A DNA stretch of 6,548 bases, taken from Lachnospiraceae bacterium (GTDB taxonomy: Bacteria > Bacillota > Clostridia > Lachnospirales > Lachnospiraceae). A program made the translations under genes and the position numbers. Below, in pieces: positions 1 to 5,385 of this stretch. The DNA is taken from positions 1 through 6,548 of the forward strand of contig JAILIO010000022.1 in NCBI GenBank assembly GCA_024695225.1. Direction: 5' to 3'. Each line of letters opens with the position of its first letter. Positions within the stretch are counted from its first letter, which is position 1. Under the pieces are notes generated by a model. That model did no database searches and had not been told where the DNA came from. It saw nothing but the letters and a program-made list of their open reading frames with translations.

Positions 1-119
1 GGACCCCTTCCGGCGCTTTGCAGACCAGTGTCACATCGTAGCCATGATTTTTGTACAGCAGATACGGAAGGACTATGCATTCCTTGGCAAATTCCACATT
101 GGACCATGGGATCTGTCAT
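1..119 (-). pseudogene. Partial, apparently frameshifted N-terminus of a glycosyltransferase-like protein
   Basis: On the minus strand, codons from 106 down to 2 read a protein-like stretch starting WSNVEFAKE, continuing IVLPYLLYKNHGYDVTLV and reaching CKAPEGV at the window edge. That resembles the first strand, helix and strand of a GT-B style glycosyltransferase; this is recognised from general pattern, not searched. The frame has no normal start: it is closed by TGA at 118-116 and has no ATG before TGG at 106-104. The only nearby ATG (119-117) lies in another frame and reads M-T-D-P. Removing one base of the CCC at 110-108 would fuse this to give MTDPWSNVEF, so a one-base insertion is a natural explanation. 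No Shine-Dalgarno is visible before 119. Alternatives are a rare non-ATG start such as the GTG at 97-95, or a sequencing error. The gene continues beyond the window, so function cannot be confirmed. Confidence 0.42.
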
Positions 120-195
120 CTGCCGGGAAAAAAATTGGAAAATTAAGGAAACATATTGTTCTAAACCCCTGTTTTATGGTAGTGTTTATATGTAT

Positions 196-225
196 TTTAC
201 ACTACACTTGATCAGACACTATAAC
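196..225 (+). promoter_or_regulatory. Sigma-A-type promoter for the REC-GGDEF gene, with a dyad over the -35
   Basis: TTTACA (196-201) and TATAAC (220-225) are separated by 18 bp, which is close to the sigma-A/sigma-70 consensus, and transcription would start around 232. A perfect 7-bp inverted repeat, GTAGTGT (179-185) and ACACTAC (199-205) with a 13-bp AT-rich spacer, overlaps the -35 box. That is the arrangement expected of a regulator-binding operator. The assignment rests only on motif match and position. Confidence 0.5.
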
Positions 226-251
226 GTAAATTAGGAATCGAGACTTTGCTC

Positions 252-1580
252 ATGAAAAACTGGATTGTTGTTGTAGACGATGATGCGCTGAGCCTTACCA
301 GCGCCAGAACAATGCTTGCAGCTGAAGATATGAAGGTCAGCTGTCTTCCCTCAGGTAAGGGTCTTCTGAAATTCATGGAGAAGAATGATCCCGACCTGAT
401 CCTTTTGGATGTCATGATGCCTGAGTTTGACGGTTTTGAGACACTTGCCGCCCTCAGGGAGCAGCAGAAAGCCCGGAGCAAACCGGAAACTCCGGTCATA
501 TTCCTCACCGGCGATTCGGATCACGAATCAGAACAGCAGGGCCTAAAACTCGGTGCGGCTGATTACATTCACAAGCCTTTCAATAAAGACATCCTGATAA
601 GCCGTATCAGGAACACCATAAATAACAGCAAAAAAATAGTGAGTCTCACCGAGCACGCCACAAAAGACAAGCTGACGGGACTGTTTAACAAGGCAGAGGG
701 GATCTCGAGGATCAGGGAGACTCTTCACAATTCTCCGGGAGCTCTTTTGATGCTGGACATGGACAGTTTTAAACTGGTAAACGATCTCTTCGGCCATGAA
801 AAGGGTGACCAGATACTGAAAGGATTCGCCGATCTGTCGAAATTCAACACGAGGGGAGACGATATCCTGTGCAGGATCGGGGGAGACGAATTCCTCTTCT
901 TCTGCGGAGGCCTGCACGGAGAGCAGGCAGTGTCTGCCCTCACTGACAGGCTGAATCAGCAGCTTGAAGACCTGGCGATACAGCTTCTCGGGGAGAATCA
1001 CGGCATTCCTCTGGGCATATCAGTAGGCGCTGTAATGGCGCCCGAATACGGCACGGATTACGATGTACTGTTCAATTTGGCAGATGAGGCCATGTACCGG
1101 ACAAAGAAAAACGGCAAACACGGCTGCACCCTGTATGTGGATTCGGACACTTCCTTTGATTCGGTGCAGGACCCCAATGAAGAACTTGTACGGATCACGA
1201 AGATACTGGAAGAGAGAAATCAGGGCAGGGAAGCTCTTGTTCTCGGAACGGATGTCTTTTCCGCTGTATTTCAGTTTGTGGACCGCTTTAACAGCAGCCA
1301 CGACGGGAAAGCTTTGCTTCTCCTGTTCATACTGGAACCCATTGATAACCCGGAAGAGCATGTGCTCTTCGAAGCCTCCACATCCTTTGGAGATGTGCTG
1401 AAACACAACCTCGAAAAAAGTGACATCATCCTGCACAACAAGAACAATCAATTTTTTGTACTTCTGCCCATGATGCAGGAACCTGACATAGAAGGTGTTA
1501 CAAATAAGATCCTGTCCGCATGGAGAGAAATGCCCGTTTCCGCGCATTTTGAAACAAAAACCGCGTCTCAGATCCGCTGA
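252..1580 (+). CDS. Response regulator with diguanylate cyclase (REC-GGDEF) and a degenerate GGDEF-like C-terminus
   Basis: This is a cytoplasmic protein of 442 residues predicted to make cyclic di-GMP from two GTP under phosphorylation control. Residues 1-125 form a receiver domain: acidic pocket D9-D11, phosphoacceptor D53 (in LLDVMMPEFDG), T86 and K108 followed by P109. Residues about 133-296 form a GGDEF domain, with DKLTGLFN at 139-146 and an intact GGDEF active site at 210-214. RGDD at 201-204 lies exactly five residues upstream and matches the RxxD product-inhibition I-site. Residues about 310-430 look like a second, decayed GGDEF fold, in which SDIILHNKNNQFFVLL aligns with the active-site hairpin but has KNNQF in place of GGDEF. 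I chose the ATG at 252, with GAGA eight bases upstream. A TTG at 246, with AGGA nine bases upstream, would add two residues and cannot be excluded. The kinase gene downstream is the likely phosphodonor partner. No other output domain is present. Confidence 0.93.
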   Translation: MKNWIVVVDDDALSLTSARTMLAAEDMKVSCLPSGKGLLKFMEKNDPDLILLDVMMPEFDGFETLAALREQQKARSKPETPVIFLTGDSDHESEQQGLKLGAADYIHKPFNKDILISRIRNTINNSKKIVSLTEHATKDKLTGLFNKAEGISRIRETLHNSPGALLMLDMDSFKLVNDLFGHEKGDQILKGFADLSKFNTRGDDILCRIGGDEFLFFCGGLHGEQAVSALTDRLNQQLEDLAIQLLGENHGIPLGISVGAVMAPEYGTDYDVLFNLADEAMYRTKKNGKHGCTLYVDSDTSFDSVQDPNEELVRITKILEERNQGREALVLGTDVFSAVFQFVDRFNSSHDGKALLLLFILEPIDNPEEHVLFEASTSFGDVLKHNLEKSDIILHNKNNQFFVLLPMMQEPDIEGVTNKILSAWREMPVSAHFETKTASQIR

Positions 1581-1633
1581 ATCGGTTTTATGCTCCCGAA
1601 ATATTCCCCGGATCTGTTTTCCTGACCATCCGG

Positions 1634-1676
1634 AGAGCTTTTCCTGTGAGAGGGGAGTGACAGGAAGCTCTTTTTT
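1634..1676 (+). terminator. Rho-independent terminator or attenuator between the cyclase and kinase genes
   Basis: AGAGCTT (1634-1640) and CCTGT (1643-1647) pair with ACAGGAAGCTCT (1660-1671), leaving a two-T bulge on the left arm and a 12-base loop. The right arm runs into a T tract (1671-1676). A second perfect inverted repeat, CCGGAT/ATCCGG (1608-1613 and 1628-1633), sits directly upstream and could stack on it. Only 24 bp separate the T tract from the kinase start, with no promoter in between. The hairpin therefore either ends the cyclase transcript or acts as a partial terminator setting the kinase level. Confidence 0.72.
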
Positions 1677-1687
1677 AAACGCAGAAT

Positions 1688-1692
1688 GGAGG
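1688..1692 (+). promoter_or_regulatory. Ribosome binding site that decides the kinase start
   Basis: GGAGG at 1688-1692 lies eight bases before the ATG at 1701. An in-frame upstream ATG at 1686 overlaps this Shine-Dalgarno sequence and has no site of its own, so translation should begin at 1701, giving a protein starting MQWYALVGVL. Confidence 0.8.
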
Positions 1693-1700
1693 AGATCGAC

Positions 1701-4247
1701 ATGCAATGGTACGCTTTAGTTGGTGTTCTGGCCGCTGCTGTTCTTATTATCGAGAACTATGACATCCTGTTCAGAGGAAACAAAAACAGACAGTTTCCTG
1801 AGATAAAGATATACAGGAGATTTCTGTGCGGCATAATGGCATATTATATAACGGATATTTTATGGGGCGTACTCGACAGCCTGCACCTCACCACGCTGCT
1901 TTACATAGATACCGTGGTCTATTATGTTGCCATGGCTGTGGGAGTCCTGTTCTGGACCCAGTATGTGGTGACATATCTGGGAGAAGAAAATCTTTTCGGC
2001 CGTTTCCTGGAAAATGCGGGGCGCTTCTGCTTTGCCACCGTGGTGACTGTAACGGTGATCAATTTTTTCTATCCCATACTGTTCTGGTTTGATGAAAACG
2101 GCACATACCACGCAAGCCCGGCAAGGCATATACAGCTTATTTTCCAGATCATACTGCTTTTGCTCACATCCATCTACACCCTAAGGGCGATCCCGCATGC
2201 CGAGGGTTCTTCAAAAAACCGCTACAGGACCATATTTCTCTTCGGTCTCGCCGTGGCGCTCCTTCTGCTGATACAGCTTCCATACCCCTTCCTGCCCCTG
2301 TACACCATCGGCTATATGCTGGGGTCCTGCCTGCTTCACGCTTTTGTTATCAGCAATGAGATTGATGAACTGATACAGCGTCAGTCTGAGCTGGCGATTG
2401 CCGCAAATGAAGCGAAGTCCTCATTTCTCTCAAACATGTCCCACGAGATCCGCACCCCCATCAACAGTGTGCTGGGCATGAACGAGATGGTGCTGCGTGA
2501 GAGCGACGATCAGAACATTCTGGCCTATGCAGAGAGCATCAAGGCTGCGGGCAACACGCTGCTGGGCCTTGTAAATGATATCCTTGATTTCTCCAAGATC
2601 GAAGCGGGCAAGATGGAAATAATCCCCGTGGATTACGACCTCTCTTCCGTTCTCAACGATCTGGTCAACATGGTGCAGACCAGGGCAGATGAAAAGGGAC
2701 TTCTCCTGAAGCTCAATTTCAATCCAAACACTCCAAAGCAGCTCCACGGAGATGAGATCCGTTTCAAACAGGTCGTCACAAATATCCTGACCAATGCTGT
2801 TAAGTACACGGAAAAAGGAAGTGTCACCTTTGCAGTGAACTTCCAAAAGATCCCGGGCAGCGATGACAAAGTGATCCTGAATGTATCTGTAAGCGACACC
2901 GGTATAGGGATAAAGCAGGAGGACATGGAGAAACTCTTCTCGAAATTCGACCGAATCGAGGAAAAGCGTAACCGAAACATCGAGGGGACCGGCCTCGGAA
3001 TGAACATCACAAGCAGGCTTCTGGAAATGATGAACAGTCGTCTGGAAGTAAACAGTGTCTACGGAGAGGGATCAGTCTTCTACTTCAGTCTGGAACAGGA
3101 TGTTGTGGCTTGGGAGAATCTGGGCAATTACGAAGAATCCTACCGGGCCTCCATTTCCAAACGCAGGAAGTACACAGCAAAATTCTACGCCCCGAAAGCC
3201 GTAGTTCTCATGGTGGACGATAACCCCATGAACCTCATGGTCTTCAAGAGCCTGCTCAAGCAGACCAAGATACAGATCGATACTGCAGAGAGCGGTGATG
3301 AAGGACTGGCTCTTTCTTATGACAAGAAATATGACATCGTTTTCCTGGATCATATGATGCCTAAAAAGGATGGCATCGAAACACTGCATGAACTGCGCGC
3401 CCGGGAGAAGGATCCGAACCGGGACACTCCTATGATATGTCTTACAGCCAATGCTATCTCCGGAGCCCGGGAACAGTATATCACCGCAGGTTTCAATGAC
3501 TACCTGACAAAGCCTATAGACTCTTCTAAGCTTGAAGAAATGATAATGACATATCTGCCAAAGGACAAGATCGAAGAGGTTGACAGGTGGCAGCTGGACG
3601 AGGATGCGGAAAATACCGATGGACAAGAGGACAGTTCTGAAGAGCAGGATATCATGGACACCCTGAAGCCGCTGAAGGGACAGGAATGGATCGATGTGGA
3701 TCTGGGCTTAAAGAACAGCGGCGCTCCGGAGGCTTATCTGCCTTTGCTCAAGGTGTTTTATGAATCCCTGGACAGCAGGGCAAATGAGATCGAGGGCTTC
3801 TACAGGGAAGAGAACTGGAATGACTACACCATCAAAGTCCACGCCCTCAAAAGTTCCGCCAGGATCATTGGCGCAAAGGACTTTGGAGAGGACGCCCAGC
3901 TTCTGGAAAATGCAGGCAAGGGCGGAGATATAGAATACATCAGGAAAAACCATGAAAAATTCATGTCGGATTACCTGAGCTTTAAGGCGCCCCTTGCAGA
4001 GGTCTTTGCGTCGGATGAAGATGCAGATGAAAAGCCTGAGGCAGACGCAGCGCAGATGGAAGACGCTTTTGAGAGGCTCCGCCGGGCCGCGGATGAAATG
4101 GATATCGAGCTGGTGGAAGGCATACTTGCAGAGCTGGATGCATACCGCATCCCCGAGTCAGAGCAGGAACTTTGGAATAAACTGAAGGAAGCCACTAGCA
4201 AGTTCGATTACGACACCATCACGGAACTTCTGGAGAAAGACTCCTGA
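1701..4247 (+). CDS. Membrane hybrid sensor histidine kinase (7TM-HisKA-HATPase-REC-HPt)
   Basis: This 848-residue inner-membrane phosphorelay kinase starts with about seven hydrophobic helices (roughly 4-20, 41-60, 66-90, 108-129, 143-162, 176-193 and 197-217). These resemble a membrane-embedded sensor without a large extracellular domain; the ligand is unknown. A short linker (220-240) leads to the HisKA H-box, MSHEIRTP, with phosphoacceptor H248. The ATPase domain shows an N-box around N361-N365, DTGIGI at 399-404 and GTGLGM at 429-434. Residues about 500-620 are a receiver (D506, D507, phosphoacceptor D550, T582, K604). An acidic linker (632-650) precedes an HPt domain with H714 in VHALKSSA. 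A helical tail (about 784-848) of unknown role ends the protein. All catalytic residues look intact. There is no DNA-binding or other output domain, so phosphate presumably passes from H714 to a separate receiver, most simply the REC-GGDEF protein encoded just upstream. Confidence 0.95.
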   Translation: MQWYALVGVLAAAVLIIENYDILFRGNKNRQFPEIKIYRRFLCGIMAYYITDILWGVLDSLHLTTLLYIDTVVYYVAMAVGVLFWTQYVVTYLGEENLFGRFLENAGRFCFATVVTVTVINFFYPILFWFDENGTYHASPARHIQLIFQIILLLLTSIYTLRAIPHAEGSSKNRYRTIFLFGLAVALLLLIQLPYPFLPLYTIGYMLGSCLLHAFVISNEIDELIQRQSELAIAANEAKSSFLSNMSHEIRTPINSVLGMNEMVLRESDDQNILAYAESIKAAGNTLLGLVNDILDFSKIEAGKMEIIPVDYDLSSVLNDLVNMVQTRADEKGLLLKLNFNPNTPKQLHGDEIRFKQVVTNILTNAVKYTEKGSVTFAVNFQKIPGSDDKVILNVSVSDTGIGIKQEDMEKLFSKFDRIEEKRNRNIEGTGLGMNITSRLLEMMNSRLEVNSVYGEGSVFYFSLEQDVVAWENLGNYEESYRASISKRRKYTAKFYAPKAVVLMVDDNPMNLMVFKSLLKQTKIQIDTAESGDEGLALSYDKKYDIVFLDHMMPKKDGIETLHELRAREKDPNRDTPMICLTANAISGAREQYITAGFNDYLTKPIDSSKLEEMIMTYLPKDKIEEVDRWQLDEDAENTDGQEDSSEEQDIMDTLKPLKGQEWIDVDLGLKNSGAPEAYLPLLKVFYESLDSRANEIEGFYREENWNDYTIKVHALKSSARIIGAKDFGEDAQLLENAGKGGDIEYIRKNHEKFMSDYLSFKAPLAEVFASDEDADEKPEADAAQMEDAFERLRRAADEMDIELVEGILAELDAYRIPESEQELWNKLKEATSKFDYDTITELLEKDS

Positions 4248-4256
4248 GGGTGGGAC

Positions 4257-4292
4257 GCCATGCCGGATAAGACCGCACGGTCAGCCGGAGGC
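4257..4292. other. Imperfect hairpin between convergent genes
   Basis: GCC (4257-4259), CCGG (4263-4266) and GACC (4271-4274) pair in nested fashion with GGTC (4279-4282), CCGG (4285-4288) and GGC (4290-4292) around a GCAC loop. It sits in and beside the 33-bp gap between the kinase stop codon and the stop codon of the minus-strand membrane-protein gene. It could act as a shared transcription end, but neither side has a T tract, so a true intrinsic terminator is doubtful. Confidence 0.3.
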
Positions 4293-4634
4293 AATATCCT
4301 CACGCTCCTCTTGTTCCTTTGCCCTGCGGTATCTGATAACGGTCAGCACTATGGACGCGATGATAACTGCTATGGTCACGATCACCACCACTATGACTGT
4401 CAGGAAAATAACCACCGGAAACGGATGACCTCCCTGGGTCTGTCCGGCAGCATTCTCCATCATGACAGCATTCTCCATCATGGCAATGTCTGCCATGCCG
4501 GCAAGTGCCAGTGCCACAGCGTCCAGCACAAGCGCCACCGGTATCATCAGCAGGGATGTCCAGGGATGAACCTTTTTCCTGTGCTTATTTCCGCCCCCGT
4601 TGTTGTCTGTATTTATAACTGAATCTCTGTCCAT
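4281..4634 (-). CDS. Small two-helix membrane protein of unknown function
   Basis: The gene encodes 117 residues that I do not recognise as a named family. A polar, basic N-terminus (with HRKK at 18-21) is followed by a hydrophobic helix at about 25-48. A short linker of about 25 residues contains a duplicated MMENA motif (52-56 and 58-62). A long, very hydrophobic Val/Ile-rich helix follows at about 73-100, then a basic and charged tail beginning RYRR. Positive charges on both ends suggest that both termini are cytoplasmic, with a small outside loop. Translation is supported by AGAAGGA upstream of the ATG at 4634, about eight bases away. The opposite strand has a 120-codon open frame, but it is rich in His, Cys and Asn and looks like a shadow. 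The gene converges on the kinase gene and has its own promoter candidate. The role could be structural, a stress membrane peptide or a partner of a larger membrane protein, but the sequence does not decide. Confidence 0.7.
   Translation of the reverse strand: MDRDSVINTDNNGGGNKHRKKVHPWTSLLMIPVALVLDAVALALAGMADIAMMENAVMMENAAGQTQGGHPFPVVIFLTVIVVVIVTIAVIIASIVLTVIRYRRAKEQEEREDIASG
4448..4483. repeat. 18-bp tandem duplication inside the small membrane-protein gene
   Basis: Two adjacent 18-bp copies (4448-4465 and 4466-4483), both beginning CAGCATTCTCCATCATG, differ at one position. Because the unit is a multiple of three it keeps the frame and duplicates six residues (MMENAV then MMENAA) in the loop between the two membrane helices. 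It looks like a recent slippage event. Confidence 0.85.
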
Positions 4635-4722
4635 GTTGATGTCCTTCTTCCTATCAGTGTTCTTATTTGTACCTTTGCTGCTTTCCCAATGGCATTTTTG
4701 AAGCCCTGCCTATGGTAACTTA

Positions 4723-4752
4723 ATCATACCGAACGGCTATAGACCATGTCTA
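4723..4752 (-). promoter_or_regulatory. Promoter candidate for the small membrane-protein gene
   Basis: Read on the minus strand, TAGACA (4752-4747) and TATGAT (4728-4723) are 18 bp apart, and each matches the sigma-A consensus at five of six positions. Transcription would begin near 4716 and leave an untranslated leader of about 80 bases before the ATG at 4634. Confidence 0.5.
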
Positions 4753-4929
4753 TCTTTTTATGAATTTGCGAAACTTATTATACGTTATCTGTTCCTGTCA
4801 GAGTTCTTGTCATTATGTTTTCCGTATTCCTGCATGTGTTGCTTCCGGCGTTCTTGCCTGTACCTTTTCAGTATCCTTAAGATGTTCCCTCCTCTGCAGC
4901 TTCTCCATTATACCTTAAATTTGAGTGAA

Positions 4930-5196
4930 TTGAACATTTTCCCCTTGTTCAGTCAGCTTTGAACATATTTTCCCCAGTCCGGCCGGCTTTGAGCATAATC
5001 TATCTTCCCCCGCGGCCCGGTCAGCTTTGCGCATAATCTATCTTCCCACCGGTCCGGCCGGCCTTGCGCATAATCTATCTTCCCACCGGTCCGGCCGGCT
5101 TTGCGCATAATCGTTCTTCCCCCGCGGCCCGGCCAGCCTTGAGCATAATCTATCTTCCCCCGCGGCCCGGCAAGCTTTGCGCATAATCGTTCCTCA
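4930..5196. repeat. GC-rich tandem repeat array, 37-38 bp units, seven copies plus a partial
   Basis: Units begin at 4930 (28 bp, diverged), 4958 (30 bp, diverged), 4988 (38), 5026 (37), 5063 (37), 5100 (38) and 5138 (38), with a truncated copy from 5176. Each full unit has an AT-rich core starting YTTGMGCATAATC and ending TTCCC. This is followed by a GC-rich spacer of two kinds: type A with CCGCGGCCCGG (units 3, 6 and 7), and type B with ACCGGTCCGGCCGGC (units 4 and 5, partly unit 2). The spacers are rich in short palindromes (CCGCGG, ACCGGT, CCGGCCGG). The first two units are shorter and carry GAACATnTTTTCCCC-like cores. Head-to-tail spacing without unique spacers rules out CRISPR. The function is unknown: possibilities are protein-binding iterons, a non-coding minisatellite, or an old mobile-element end. 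It lies upstream of both flanking genes. Confidence 0.92.
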
Positions 5197-5213
5197 TTTT
5201 CTCAAACAGACTG

Positions 5214-5286
5214 TTGCACTGCGACAAATCTGTCTTAAAATGATACAAGACAAGATTGACAGAATGATACTGCGATCCACAGATAC
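5214..5286 (+). promoter_or_regulatory. Promoter region candidates for cysK
   Basis: Two weak options are visible. TTGCAC (5214-5219) and TAAAAT (5236-5241) are spaced by 16 bp, with a good -10 but a poor -35. A perfect TTGACA (5256-5261) has only AGATAC (5281-5286) downstream, at a long 19-bp spacing. Either would give a 5' leader of about 95-140 bases containing the nested dyad. The choice cannot be made from sequence alone. Confidence 0.3.
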
Positions 5287-5287
5287 C

Positions 5288-5338
5288 GTGATCAGTTTCA
5301 ACACAGGATATCACTGTTGAAAAAAACATTGCGATCAC
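5288..5338 (+). promoter_or_regulatory. Nested inverted repeats in the cysK leader
   Basis: A perfect 8-bp inverted repeat, TTTCAACA (5296-5303) and TGTTGAAA (5315-5322), with an 11-bp spacer, sits inside a second repeat, GTGATC (5288-5293) and GATCAC (5333-5338). The outer arms end 47 bp before the cysK ATG. No T tract follows, so it is not a terminator. It could be an operator for a dimeric repressor or an RNA structure. No T-box or SAM riboswitch hallmark was seen. Confidence 0.45.
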
Positions 5339-5385
5339 AGACCGGACAACAGAATCATAAATAATTCACAACACAGGAGGACATT

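Larger units (their letters stand above)
4635..5385. other. Gene-free stretch of about 750 bp between divergent genes
   Basis: No convincing coding region is present on either strand. From left to right it holds the minus-strand leader and promoter candidate of the small membrane-protein gene (to 4752), then an AT-rich part with two further minus-strand TATAAT boxes (4777-4782 and 4907-4912) that lack good -35 partners. The GC-rich tandem array follows (4930-5196), and then the cysK leader with a nested dyad and a ribosome-binding site. The contrast between the AT-rich flanks and the GC-rich repeat spacers is sharp. Confidence 0.6.

Noticed and set aside
28..234. Plus-strand 68-codon open frame at the left edge
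   Set aside because: It lies opposite the glycosyltransferase-like segment and runs through the promoter region, with no domain-like sequence.
1686..1700. Upstream in-frame ATG of the kinase gene
   Set aside because: It overlaps the Shine-Dalgarno GGAGG that serves the ATG at 1701 and has none of its own.
4260..4622. A 120-codon plus-strand open frame opposite the small membrane-protein gene
   Set aside because: Its product is unusually rich in His, Cys and Asn and shows no domain. It has only a weak ribosome-binding site, and the minus strand gives a sensible membrane protein with a better one.
4813..4908. Minus-strand 31-codon charged open frame starting at 4908
   Set aside because: Its ATG overlaps a TATAAT box, it has no ribosome-binding site, and the composition is low-complexity.
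4930..5196. CRISPR array
   Set aside because: The supposed spacers are two recurring GC-rich types rather than unique sequences, units are head-to-tail, and no cas gene is present.
5150..5338. Minus-strand open frame across the repeat end and cysK leader
   Set aside because: It runs through the tandem repeat and has no recognisable domain.
5200..5385. T-box or SAM riboswitch in the cysK leader
   Set aside because: No T-box GGTGG-type core or terminator/antiterminator pair and no SAM-I motifs are visible; only simple inverted repeats are present.
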